A DNA stretch of 64,000 bases, taken from Nocardia vermiculata NBRC 100427 (lineage in GTDB: Bacteria; Actinomycetota; Actinomycetes; Mycobacteriales; Mycobacteriaceae). Shown here piece by piece: positions 49,660-58,354 of this stretch (position 1 is its first letter; each line of letters begins with the position of its first letter). Location of the stretch: NCBI RefSeq assembly GCF_001613265.1, contig NZ_BDCA01000017.1, positions 1 to 64,000 of the forward strand, in the 5' to 3' direction. Made by a program: the position numbers and the translations under genes. Under the pieces are notes generated by a model, which was not told the DNA's origin, did no database searches, and saw only the letters and a list, made by a program, of their open reading frames with translations.

Positions 49660-52116
49660 ATGGCAATCACCTCTGCGAACGACACCGCCCGCAGACCGGA
49701 CGAGATATCGGATGCCGCGCCGATGACACATCGGCAGATCCTGCAAGCTCTGTCCGGCCTGTTGCTGGGCATGTTCGTCGCGATCATCTCCTCGACGATC
49801 GTGACCAACGCGCTGCCGAAGATCATCGGCACGCTGGGCGGCGGGCAATCCGCCTACACCTGGGTCGTCACCGCATCTCTGCTCGCGATGACGGCCACCA
49901 CCCCGCTGTGGGGCAAACTGGCCGACCTGTTCAGCAAGAAGGCTCTGGTTCAGATCGCCCTGCTGATCTATGTCGGCGGCTCCGTGGTTGCGGGCCTGTC
50001 GCAGAACGCGGGCATGCTGATCGCTTGCCGCGCGGTCCAGGGCATCGGTGCCGGCGGTCTGTCCGCACTGGCCCAGATCGTCATGGCCGCGATGATTTCG
50101 CCGCGCGAACGTGGCCGCTACAGCGGTTATCTGGGCGCGACCTTCGCCGTGGCCACGGTGGGCGGCCCGCTGCTGGGTGGCGTCATCACCGACACCAGCT
50201 GGCTCGGCTGGCGCTGGTGCTTCTACGTCGGTGTGCCGTTCGCGATCATCGCGCTGATCGTGCTGCAGCGGACGCTGAAACTGCCGGTCACCAAGCGCGA
50301 CGTGAAGGTCGACTGGCTGGGCGCGTTCCTGGTCACCGCGGCGGTCTGCCTGCTGCTGGTGTGGGTCACCTTCGCCGGTGACAAGTACGCGTGGGCCTCC
50401 TGGCAGACCGTGGTGATGGTTGTCGGGTCGGTGGCGCTGGCGGCGCTGTTCGTGCTGGCCGAGTTGCGCGCGTCCGAGCCGATCGTGCCGATGCGCCTGT
50501 TCGCCAACCGCACCATCACGCTGACCTCGCTGGCCTCGCTGTTCGTCGGTGTGGCGATGTTCGCCGGCACCGTATTCTTCAGCCAGTACTTCCAGCTGGC
50601 GCGCGGTGCGTCGCCGACCATGTCCGGTGTCATGACGATCCCGATGATCGGCGGCCTGTTCGTCTCCTCCACGGTGTCGGGACAGATCATCACCCGCACC
50701 GGTAGGTGGAAGGCCTGGCTGGTCGTCGGCGCCCTGTTCATCACCGCCGGACTCGGCCTGCTGGGCACCATCGCCTACGACACCAACTACGTGCTGGTGG
50801 CGGTGTACATGGCCATGATGGGACTGGGCGTCGGTATGACGATGCAGAATCTGGTGCTGGCCACGCAGAACCAGGTGGCTGCACAGGACCTCGGCTCGGC
50901 CAGCTCCCTCGTGGCGTTCTTCCGCAGCCTCGGTGGCGCGGTCGGCGTCTCGGCGCTGGGCGCCGTGATGGCCACCCGCGTCAAGGACTACATCACCGAC
51001 GGACTGAGTGACCTGGGTCCGGGCGCGGCACAGGCCATGGGCGGTAACACCGGCGAGATCCCGGACGTGCAGGCGCTGCCCGGACCGGTCCGGACGGTCG
51101 TCGAGAGTGCCTACGGCAACGGCATCGCCGACATCTTCCTCTTCGCGGCGCCGTTCGCGCTGATCGCCTTCCTGCTGACACTGTTCGTCAAGGAGGTCGC
51201 ACTGCGCACCAACGCGATCACCGAGAGCAGCGAGAAGCTCGGTGAGTCCGCCGCGGTGCACGCCGGGGATTCCGCGACCGCTCCGCAACCGGCGATCCCG
51301 CTGCAGGCGCTGGCCGAGGACGCGTCGGGTCTGGTGCCGGAGGAATTCGTCAGCACCGGGATCACGGTCCACGGATATGTGCGGGCCGGCGACGGCACTC
51401 CGGTGCCGCGCACCGCCCTCACGCTGATCTCCCCCACCGGGCGCCAGATCGGGCGCGCCATCGCCCACGGTGACGGACGCTATGCGCTCGACGCACCCGA
51501 GTCCGGCTCGTACGTCCTGATCGCCTCCGCCGACGGCTACCAGCCGCAGGCCACCCCGATCAGCGTGCACGACCGGGCGCTCGACCACGACATCCGGCTC
51601 ACCGGTATGAGCGGACTGGTCGGCACCGTCCGTGCCGCGGACAACGGTGCCGCGGTGGCCGATGCCATGGTCATCGTGACCGACAGCCGTGGTGACGTCC
51701 TGGCGGCGGGCTCCTCCGGCACCGACGGCAGCTACTCGCTGACCGAACTGGTTCCCGGCCCGGTGACCGTGGCCGTGAATGCGGCGACCTTCCAGCCGGT
51801 CGCTGTACCGGCAGAGGTCGACGGGCAGGGCATGACTCAGCTCGATGTGGTGCTGCCGCGCGGGGCACAGCTGCGCGGTACGGTGCACCACCCGCACGGG
51901 CCGCTGCGCGACGCCCGGGTGACGCTGGTCGATGCCGGGGGCACCGTGCTCGACAGCACCATCACCGACGCCGAGGGCACCTACCGTTTCGACAATCTGG
52001 CGGTCGGTGAGTACACCGTGGTCGCGGCGGGGTACCCCGCGACGACGTCGACCCTGACCCTGGAAGCCGGTGGCGGCGACGAGCATGTGATCGAACTGGC
52101 GCATCCGCGCGACTGA
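49660..52116 (+). CDS. DHA2-type MFS exporter fused to three CarboxypepD-regulatory-like domains
   Basis: An 818-residue protein. Residues about 20-510 are a 14-helix drug:H+ antiporter of the EmrB/QacA kind (motif A GKLADLFSKK; motif C GATFAVATVGGPLLGG). Residues about 565-818 are three tandem beta-sandwich repeats of the carboxypeptidase-regulatory/Cna-B type, starting near 567, 647 and 732, each with a DGxYxL/F core (HGDGRYALDAP, GTDGSYSLTEL, DAEGTYRFDNL). ATG 49660 follows GGAAAGAAG. Similar fusions exist in actinobacteria. With 14 helices the tail should be cytoplasmic, which is odd for such domains. Confidence 0.9.
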   Translation: MAITSANDTARRPDEISDAAPMTHRQILQALSGLLLGMFVAIISSTIVTNALPKIIGTLGGGQSAYTWVVTASLLAMTATTPLWGKLADLFSKKALVQIALLIYVGGSVVAGLSQNAGMLIACRAVQGIGAGGLSALAQIVMAAMISPRERGRYSGYLGATFAVATVGGPLLGGVITDTSWLGWRWCFYVGVPFAIIALIVLQRTLKLPVTKRDVKVDWLGAFLVTAAVCLLLVWVTFAGDKYAWASWQTVVMVVGSVALAALFVLAELRASEPIVPMRLFANRTITLTSLASLFVGVAMFAGTVFFSQYFQLARGASPTMSGVMTIPMIGGLFVSSTVSGQIITRTGRWKAWLVVGALFITAGLGLLGTIAYDTNYVLVAVYMAMMGLGVGMTMQNLVLATQNQVAAQDLGSASSLVAFFRSLGGAVGVSALGAVMATRVKDYITDGLSDLGPGAAQAMGGNTGEIPDVQALPGPVRTVVESAYGNGIADIFLFAAPFALIAFLLTLFVKEVALRTNAITESSEKLGESAAVHAGDSATAPQPAIPLQALAEDASGLVPEEFVSTGITVHGYVRAGDGTPVPRTALTLISPTGRQIGRAIAHGDGRYALDAPESGSYVLIASADGYQPQATPISVHDRALDHDIRLTGMSGLVGTVRAADNGAAVADAMVIVTDSRGDVLAAGSSGTDGSYSLTELVPGPVTVAVNAATFQPVAVPAEVDGQGMTQLDVVLPRGAQLRGTVHHPHGPLRDARVTLVDAGGTVLDSTITDAEGTYRFDNLAVGEYTVVAAGYPATTSTLTLEAGGGDEHVIELAHPRD

Positions 52117-52127
52117 CGGACAGCGCG

Positions 52128-52165
52128 ACGGAGGGCGCCGGACCTACGGGTCCGGCGCCCTCCGT
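52128..52165. terminator. Strong bidirectional terminator, 17-bp stem with TACG loop
   Basis: Arms ACGGAGGGCGCCGGACC (52128-52144) and its exact complement (52149-52165) enclose a TACG tetraloop. It starts 12 bp after the MFS stop, in the gap to convergent tsnR. It has no T-run but is the most stable hairpin seen in the window. Confidence 0.8.
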
Positions 52166-52233
52166 GTCGTTCGGGCACCCGCAGTAATTCGACTCCGCGC
52201 GCTCGGGCCCCGTGCGGCCGTCACCCGCGCGAG

Positions 52234-53139
52234 CTAGGCGCGCAGACGAGCCCCGGTGTAGAGGCAGATGGCCGCGGCCGCGGCCAGGTTGAGGCTTTCG
52301 GCGCGCCCGTGGATGGGAATGCGGACGCGATGGTCGGTCCGGGCCGCGATCCCGGGATCCAGGCCGTGGGCCTCGTTCCCGAACAACCAGGCGGTGCCGC
52401 CGGATTCGCCGGCACGACGCAACAGATCGTCGGCCTCGTCCAGCTCGACCTCGCCACGGGCGGTGGTCGCCAGAATCGTGATCCCGTCCGCGCGCAGCGC
52501 CTGCAATACGGCATCGATATCGCGTTCGCGGGCGATCGGCACATGGAACAGGCTGCCCGCACAGGCGCGGACACATTTGCCGTTGTGCGGATCCACCGAA
52601 TCACCGGCCAGCACGACACCGTCGGCACCGACCGCGTCGGCGACGCGGATGAGCGTTCCGGCGTTACCGGGGTCCGACATCTGCACCGGCACCGCGAGCA
52701 TCGTGGAACGACCGGTCCGCGAGACTGCCGGCCGGTCGGGACCGCCGGGTTCGTCGCCGACACCACGCACCACCCGGTCCAGTGGCACATCGACCAGACG
52801 GCACACCGCGACCAGGCCGGGCGGAGTGACGGTCTCGCCCAGCTGGGCGGCAGCGCGTTCACTCACCAGGCTGGTCCGCACCCCGCGGGCCGCGGCCGAG
52901 GCCACCAGTTCGTGTTCGCGTTCGGCAGCGCGCGGGGAGTAGAACAGCTCCGCCACCCGCCCGGTATCCAGTGCGGCAGCCACGGAATTGGCGCCCTCGG
53001 CCAGGAACAGACCGGTTTTGCGACGGGTCGCCGAACGGTGCAGCTTGACAGCGGAAACGACCCGCGGGGTGCGTTCCGAGAGCACCTGATCGGTGCTGCC
53101 GGAATCGCGGTCCGCGGGTCGTTTCGAAGTATCGGTCAC
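52234..53139 (-). CDS. 23S rRNA/tRNA 2'-O-methyltransferase (TrmH/SpoU family, TsnR-like)
   Basis: The 301-residue protein has an N-terminal substrate-binding domain (SAVKLHRSATRRKTGLFLAEG) and a C-terminal trefoil-knot SPOUT domain with the three family motifs: VQMSDPGNAGTLIRVADA, WLFGNEAHGL and IPIHGRAESLNLAAAAAI. It methylates ribose 2'-OH of an RNA, in this genomic setting probably rRNA. The position just after rplT is conserved in actinobacteria. GTG 53139 lies 12 bp after the rplT stop. Confidence 0.92.
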   Translation of the reverse strand: MTDTSKRPADRDSGSTDQVLSERTPRVVSAVKLHRSATRRKTGLFLAEGANSVAAALDTGRVAELFYSPRAAEREHELVASAAARGVRTSLVSERAAAQLGETVTPPGLVAVCRLVDVPLDRVVRGVGDEPGGPDRPAVSRTGRSTMLAVPVQMSDPGNAGTLIRVADAVGADGVVLAGDSVDPHNGKCVRACAGSLFHVPIARERDIDAVLQALRADGITILATTARGEVELDEADDLLRRAGESGGTAWLFGNEAHGLDPGIAARTDHRVRIPIHGRAESLNLAAAAAICLYTGARLRA

Positions 53140-53151
53140 CTAGGCGATGGC

Positions 53152-53532
53152 TCAGGCGGCCGGAGCGTTGACGTCCTCGGGCAGCGCGGCGCGGGCGACT
53201 GCCACCAGGCCGGCGAACGCCTCGGCGTCGGAGACCGCGAGCTCGGCGAGGATCTTGCGGTCCACCTCGACACCGGCGGCCTTCAGGCCCTGGATGAAGC
53301 GGTTGTAGGTGATGTCGTTGGCGCGGGCCGCGGCGTTGATGCGCGCGATCCACAGCTTACGGAAATCACCCTTGCGCGCCCGGCGGTCCCGGTAGGCGTA
53401 GGTGAGCGAGTGCAGCTGCTGTTCTTTGGCCTTGCGGTACAGCCGCGAGCGCTGCCCACGGTAGCCCTTGGAGGCCTCGAGCACGGAACGGCGCTTCTTC
53501 TGAGCGTTGACGGCCCTTTTGACGCGTGCCAC
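53152..53532 (-). CDS. rplT: 50S ribosomal protein L20
   Basis: A 126-residue L20: ARVKRAVNAQKKRRSVLEASKGYRGQRSRLYRKAKEQ is highly conserved, and the C-terminal globular domain has FRKLWIARINAAARAN. It binds 23S rRNA early in assembly. It is the third gene of infC-rpmI-rplT, 89 bp after rpmI, with a GTG start. The gap shows no further gene. Confidence 0.97.
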   Translation of the reverse strand: MARVKRAVNAQKKRRSVLEASKGYRGQRSRLYRKAKEQQLHSLTYAYRDRRARKGDFRKLWIARINAAARANDITYNRFIQGLKAAGVEVDRKILAELAVSDAEAFAGLVAVARAALPEDVNAPAA

Positions 53533-53621
53533 TGATCAGTCCTTGTTCGATCGAAGGGGCGCCGCCGGGGCGCCCACAGGTTGGGAAGAGGGAACGGTGC
53601 GCGAGCGCACTCGGATCGTGG

Positions 53622-53816
53622 TCAGATACCGAGCAGCTTCTTGACGCGACGGACGTCAGCGGGGGCGACGACCTCCTTGCCGTCCAGACGACGAGTCCGG
53701 CGGCTGGACTTGTGCTCGAGCAGGTGGCGACGGTTCGCCTGCTGGCGCAGCAGCTTGCCGCGACCGGACACCTTGAATCGCTTCGAGGTGCCGCTGTGGC
53801 TCTTCATCTTCGGCAT
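53622..53816 (-). CDS. rpmI: 50S ribosomal protein L35
   Basis: A 64-residue, very basic L35: PKMKSHSGTSKRFKVSGRGKLLR, then RRLDGKEVVAPADVRRVKKLLGI. ATG 53816 gives the family start; an in-frame extension to 53852 is not family-like. It lies 69 bp after infC. Confidence 0.97.
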   Translation of the reverse strand: MPKMKSHSGTSKRFKVSGRGKLLRQQANRRHLLEHKSSRRTRRLDGKEVVAPADVRRVKKLLGI

Positions 53817-53885
53817 GGATTCCTCAATCTTGTCTCGTTCCGGCGGCATCACCGTCTGTGCGATGCCGCCGGTCTTGAAATCGGT

Positions 53886-54542
<657 letters not shown>

Positions 54543-54614
54543 GGGGCCTCCTAGGTCAAGCGGTGTCGTCCAACGACCGCGAGCAACAACTGCAACCCCA
54601 TAACCAACACGAAA

Positions 54615-54645
54615 GCCCCGTCGCGGTATTTCACCGCTACGGGGC
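54615..54645 (-). terminator. Attenuator-type hairpin in the infC leader
   Basis: Outer arms GCCCCGT (54615-54621) and ACGGGGC (54639-54645), inner arms GCGGT/ACCGC (54623-54637), with one mismatched pair between and a 5-nt loop. On the minus strand it is followed by TTTC. It lies 72 bp before the infC start and could terminate transcription early, as in other ribosomal-protein leaders. Confidence 0.5.
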
Positions 54646-54865
54646 CCGAATGTCGACCGGTCGCCGCGGGCGCTCACCAGGTGAACTGCCACCTCGACCT
54701 CGCCGCGAACGGATCCGCGGGAGAAACCCGCCGCGACACGGCGAGTGACCGGGACCATCGAACCTGGCACTGTGACCGGCCGATGGTGGGAGTCGGGCTC
54801 CACTTGAGCCCCGAGCCGACGAGCTGGATCGGTTCCAGTCCGAGACCGGGGCGGTCGTCGCGCAC

Positions 54866-54895
54866 TACTTTACACCGGACGCGCGTCTACTCCCA
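54866..54895 (-). promoter_or_regulatory. Candidate promoter of infC-rpmI-rplT
   Basis: On the minus strand TTGGGA (54895-54890) and TAAAGT (54871-54866) with an 18-bp spacer. Transcription would start near 54859, giving a leader long enough to include the hairpin at 54615-54645. Confidence 0.5.
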
Positions 54896-54946
54896 ATCGG
54901 GCGACCCTGCCACCCGGCCGGAGCGTGCCGATGACATGCTACGGAT

Positions 54947-55321
54947 ATGAGCGAGCATGCGGGTGACCCGTCGGTCCTGAGCGAATCCGCCGATCCGGAG
55001 GCGGTGCGCGAGCTGGCCGAGATCCCCGCGGTCGAGGTCATCAGCCGCGCCGCGGTGATGCTGATGAGCTCGGCCGCGGAAAAACTCGGCCTCGCCGACG
55101 AGGACCCCGATTCCAGTCCGCGCCGCGACCTGGACGAGGCCCGCCGCGTGATCACCGCGCTCGCCGGACTGGTCACCGCGTCGGTCGAGTACCTCGGCCC
55201 GCATGCCGGTCCCATTCGCGAGGGACTGCAGTCGTTGCAGCGGGCCTTCCGCGAATCCTCGGCCCATCCGGATGCACCGGGCGCCGGCCCCGGCGAGAAA
55301 TACACCGGCCCGGTCTACTGA
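54947..55321 (+). CDS. DUF1844 family protein
   Basis: A 124-residue acidic helical protein (IPAVEVISRAAVMLMSSAAEKLGL, then LDEARRVITALAGLVTASVEYLG). The DUF1844 family has no established function; in actinobacteria its gene commonly stands divergent from infC, as here. No convincing ribosome-binding site precedes the ATG, so a leaderless or short-leader mRNA is possible. Confidence 0.88.
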   Translation: MSEHAGDPSVLSESADPEAVRELAEIPAVEVISRAAVMLMSSAAEKLGLADEDPDSSPRRDLDEARRVITALAGLVTASVEYLGPHAGPIREGLQSLQRAFRESSAHPDAPGAGPGEKYTGPVY

Positions 55322-55358
55322 GCACCGGGCCGACCGGCAGCGGCCGCTCACCCGTTCG

Positions 55359-55970
55359 TTACGGCGCGATCCCCGACAGCAGGGTCGTGACAACGGATTC
55401 GACCGAGGGCGGCGCGGCGGGGTGCGGCGCGCCCGACAACAGCGTCGACAGCACCGCATCGTGACAGATGCCGACGAGGACGGCGGCCGCGGCATCGACG
55501 TCCGCATCGGCCAGCAGCCGCCCCAGCTCCCGTTCCGCCCGCAGATACTCGACCAGTTCCTCGCGCCAGATCCGGCGCGGCCCTTCGCTTTCGGCGAAGC
55601 GAGCCAGCACGGCGGGCTGGGTGATCAGCCCCGCGAACACGGGCAGCACCGCGCGATGCAGTGCCAACCCCTGCTGCAGGCAGACCGCCAGATTCTCTGC
55701 GACACTTCCGCTGCCCGCGGCCGGGAGCGGCGGGAAACCGCGATCCACCGTTTCCAGGTGCGCGCGTAGTGCCGCCGCCAGTAACTCCTCCTTGTCGGCG
55801 AAGTGGTTGTAGAGCACCCCGTCCGACACCCCGGCCGCCCGCGCGATGCCACGCACGGTGAGACCGGCGCTGCCCTGCTCGGCGAACAACTTCTCGGCCG
55901 TGGCGATCAGATGGGCACGCAGATCGCGATCGGCGCGGTCGTGCAGCGCCGCCGCCCGTCGGGGTGACAT
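55359..55970 (-). CDS. TetR-family regulator
   Basis: A 203-residue regulator with TetR helix-turn-helix (LIATAEKLFAEQGSAGLTVRGIARAAGVSDGVLYNHFADKEELL, about residues 21-64) and a C-terminal ligand domain. It lies 5 bp after the methyltransferase gene in one operon. Two adjoining palindromes upstream of that operon (56827-56856) are its likely operators, giving autoregulation. Confidence 0.92.
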   Translation of the reverse strand: MSPRRAAALHDRADRDLRAHLIATAEKLFAEQGSAGLTVRGIARAAGVSDGVLYNHFADKEELLAAALRAHLETVDRGFPPLPAAGSGSVAENLAVCLQQGLALHRAVLPVFAGLITQPAVLARFAESEGPRRIWREELVEYLRAERELGRLLADADVDAAAAVLVGICHDAVLSTLLSGAPHPAAPPSVESVVTTLLSGIAP

Positions 55971-55975
55971 GAGAC

Positions 55976-56803
55976 CTACGGTAGTGCGATGGTGGCGGTG
56001 ACGAGCCGGGAGGCCGCCCGCAACCGGACGGGCCCGTCACCGGCGAACGGTTCGAGCGCACCCGCGACCGCGGCCCGGACCTCGGCGTCGGTCCCGAAGT
56101 CGTTGCACAGACGGTGATATCGCACCGGCCCCCACCCCACGACGAATTCGGTGGCGTCGTCGATATCCGCACCCCAGACACTGTCGGTGAGCACGAGCTC
56201 GTTCGTCACACCGGTGAATCCGGCTGCACCGAGCAGATCCGCGGTGGCCTCGGGATCGGCGAAGACGTCGAACCCGTGCCCCGCCTCGAAACCGGGCAGA
56301 TGCGCCGCGGCCGCGGCGAAGACACCGGCGATATCGGACTCCGGGGTGACCGGTACGGCCACCGCGAGGCGCCCGCCGGGGCCCAGTGCACGTGCGATAT
56401 TGGTGAACGCCGCCACGGGATCGGCGAAGAACATGATGCCGAACCGGCTCACCGCCACATCGAAGGAACCGGGCGCGAAGCCGAAGACCTGCGCATCCCC
56501 CTGCTCGAACGACACGTTGTCCACGGCCTCGGATCGGGCGAGCAGTCGCGCCCGCGCGAGCATCGGCCCGGACAGGTCCACCCCGGTCGCCGCGGCCGCC
56601 CGCCGCGCCGCCGCTCTGGTCAGCTGCCCGTTGCCGCAACCGATATCGAGGACCCGATCTCCGGCGCCGACTTTCGCTGCGGACAGTAGCGGCTCGTTGA
56701 TCCCGGAGTTGACCGCGTCGTAACGGTCGGCATGGTCGGCCCAGTGCTCACCCTCGTAGCCGTTCCACGCCTCGGACTGTGCGGTATTGACGATCTCGGT
56801 CAT
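55976..56803 (-). CDS. SAM-dependent methyltransferase (class I)
   Basis: A 275-residue methyltransferase with the SAM motif VLDIGCGNGQLTRA (about residue 50), VDLSGPML and the post-I/II motifs FDVAVSRFGIMFFADP. It is of the UbiE/Methyltransf_11 type; the substrate is unknown. ATG 56803 is favoured for its 7-bp spacing from GAGGGA; GTG 56806 precedes it directly. It is the first gene of a two-gene operon with a TetR regulator. Confidence 0.9.
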   Translation of the reverse strand: MTEIVNTAQSEAWNGYEGEHWADHADRYDAVNSGINEPLLSAAKVGAGDRVLDIGCGNGQLTRAAARRAAAATGVDLSGPMLARARLLARSEAVDNVSFEQGDAQVFGFAPGSFDVAVSRFGIMFFADPVAAFTNIARALGPGGRLAVAVPVTPESDIAGVFAAAAAHLPGFEAGHGFDVFADPEATADLLGAAGFTGVTNELVLTDSVWGADIDDATEFVVGWGPVRYHRLCNDFGTDAEVRAAVAGALEPFAGDGPVRLRAASRLVTATIALP

Positions 56804-56824
56804 CACGGTCTCCCTCGCCGATAA

Positions 56825-56858
56825 TTATGAACAAACGTTCATGAACCCACGTTCATAA
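56825..56858. promoter_or_regulatory. Tandem TetR-type operators
   Basis: Two 16-bp palindromes, ATGAACAAACGTTCAT (56827-56842) and ATGAACCCACGTTCAT (56841-56856), share two bases and have a 14-bp period. The outer flanks TT/AA extend the overall symmetry to 34 bp. They lie 22 bp before the methyltransferase gene and include a CATAAT-like -10 on the minus strand. The TetR gene of the same operon is the obvious binder. Confidence 0.8.
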
Positions 56859-56945
56859 TGATCGATGCGTGTTCGGCCGTCAAGACCGCGGGAGATCGCA
56901 CCGCCGGGACAGGGGTCGGCGCGGGAGCTTCGGTGCCGGTCGAGC

Positions 56946-57914
56946 TCAGCTCTCGCGCAGCGTGATCCGGCGCAGCGCAGCCTCGGCCTCGGCCGCAAGG
57001 GTGGCGACCAGATCGGCGGCCGGGCTGATCTCGGTGACCCGGTCCACGGCCTGACCGGCCCAGACCGGTAGAACCGCGAGATCACCACGGGCGGCGGCCG
57101 CGCGGTACTCGCGTAGTGCGGCGGCGTCGTCGCGCAGCTCCTCGTCACGACCACGCCAACGGTCGACGAACGCGTTGCGCAGGATGCGCGCCGGATATTC
57201 CTGCGGCCACGGTGCATCGCGCGCAATATCCAGGGTCCGGTCCACCTCCGTATCGGCACCGACCGCATCGAGCAACGCGCGGTTGACCCCGTCGAGCACC
57301 AGCGACTCGCGCGTGGCCTCGAAGCGGGTGCCGATCATGGCGCCGGACGCACCGAGGGTGAGAGCCGCAGCCACGGCCCGGCCGTCGGCGATTCCGCCGG
57401 CCGCCAGCACCGGAACCGCACCAGCCAGATCGACCACCGTCGGCACGAAGGACAAGGTGCCGGTGCCCTGCGCCGCGCAGTGCCCACCGGCATCGCTGCC
57501 CTGCGCCACCAGGACATCCGCCCCCGCATCGAGGGCCCGCCGGGCCTCCTCGGTGTCGGTCACCTGGACGATCAGCACGGCGCCCGAATCCCGGACCGCC
57601 GCCGCCAGCGGCGCGGGATCACCGAAGGACAACACGACCGCGGCCGGCCGGAACGACAGGGCATGATCGAGTACCGCCCGATCGATCGCCCAGCTCAAGA
57701 ACCCCACCCCCCACGGGGCGGACGTGCGCTCGGTGACCAGTCGCAGTTCGCGCTCGACCCATTCACGGTCGCCACGCCCACCGCCGACGAGCCCCAAGCC
57801 GCCGCCGTCGGAGACCGCGGCCGCCAGCGCACCACCGGCCTCGCCGCCCATCGGCGCGGATGCGATCGGGTGTCGCAGGGACAGGAGTTCGGTGAACCTG
57901 GTTGCGATGGTCAT
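56946..57914 (-). CDS. Nitronate monooxygenase-like FMN oxidoreductase
   Basis: A 322-residue TIM-barrel flavoenzyme of the 2-nitropropane dioxygenase/nitronate monooxygenase family. It has IASAPMGGEAGGALAAAVS at the start, the catalytic-loop motif GSDAGGHC, and the FMN-phosphate site AAGGIADGRAVAAALTLGASGAMIGTRF. Nitronate detoxification is the best-known activity, but many members act on other substrates. ATG 57914 starts at family sequence. The frame is open further upstream without family similarity. Confidence 0.9.
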   Translation of the reverse strand: MTIATRFTELLSLRHPIASAPMGGEAGGALAAAVSDGGGLGLVGGGRGDREWVERELRLVTERTSAPWGVGFLSWAIDRAVLDHALSFRPAAVVLSFGDPAPLAAAVRDSGAVLIVQVTDTEEARRALDAGADVLVAQGSDAGGHCAAQGTGTLSFVPTVVDLAGAVPVLAAGGIADGRAVAAALTLGASGAMIGTRFEATRESLVLDGVNRALLDAVGADTEVDRTLDIARDAPWPQEYPARILRNAFVDRWRGRDEELRDDAAALREYRAAAARGDLAVLPVWAGQAVDRVTEISPAADLVATLAAEAEAALRRITLRES

Positions 57915-58045
57915 ACCCTCGATCGTTCCAGGAGACGACGCCGCCGAGACGTCCGGCCACTGCCGGAACTCGTTACCGCGCAGGAACGGCCACCACCTCC
58001 GGTGATGACCTGTCCTGAAACGCCGCGGTTCGGACGCATCGTTCG

Positions 58046-58354
58046 GTGTCCGTTTTCTATGATTCACCGGATGTCTTCGCGGGTATCTTCGGTGGCGGAG
58101 GACACAACTCGTATCGGGGGTGCATCTTGACCGCCAGACGTGATCTGGAGAACGCACTGGGCGGACCACCGCTCACCGCCACAGAACTGATGACCGACCG
58201 GGAGTGCGCCGATCTGCTCGCCCTGTTCACCCACGCACGCACCGAGGAAGTGAAGGGCCTGTCACAGTCGGTCGATGCCATGATCGGTGAGCTGCCGCGT
58301 CCGTTGCGCACTCCGGCCAAGAAGATCATGTTCGGAAAACTGCTCGATCGATGA
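58046..58354 (+). CDS. Small hypothetical protein
   Basis: Up to 102 residues, ending PLRTPAKKIMFGKLLDR. From GTG 58046 the first 27 residues are Gly/Phe-rich; a TTG at 58127, 6 bp after GGGGG, would give a 75-residue helical protein (TARRDLENALGGPPLTATEL) and is a reasonable alternative. No family is recognised. The stop overlaps the next gene by ATGA, so the two are coupled. Confidence 0.6.
   Translation: MSVFYDSPDVFAGIFGGGGHNSYRGCILTARRDLENALGGPPLTATELMTDRECADLLALFTHARTEEVKGLSQSVDAMIGELPRPLRTPAKKIMFGKLLDR

Larger units (their letters stand above)
54543..54946. promoter_or_regulatory. Long leader and promoter region of the infC operon
   Basis: These 404 bases hold no gene. On the minus strand they contain a candidate promoter (54866-54895), a leader of about 315 nt and a strong hairpin (54615-54645). 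The far right end contains the start region of the divergent DUF1844 gene. An open minus-strand frame runs through the leader but lacks a family-like sequence. Confidence 0.6.

Noticed and set aside
49561..52104. Minus-strand open frame of about 847 codons antisense to the MFS gene
   Set aside because: The translation is Gln/Arg/His/Gly-rich with no domain. The plus strand encodes an unmistakable transporter.
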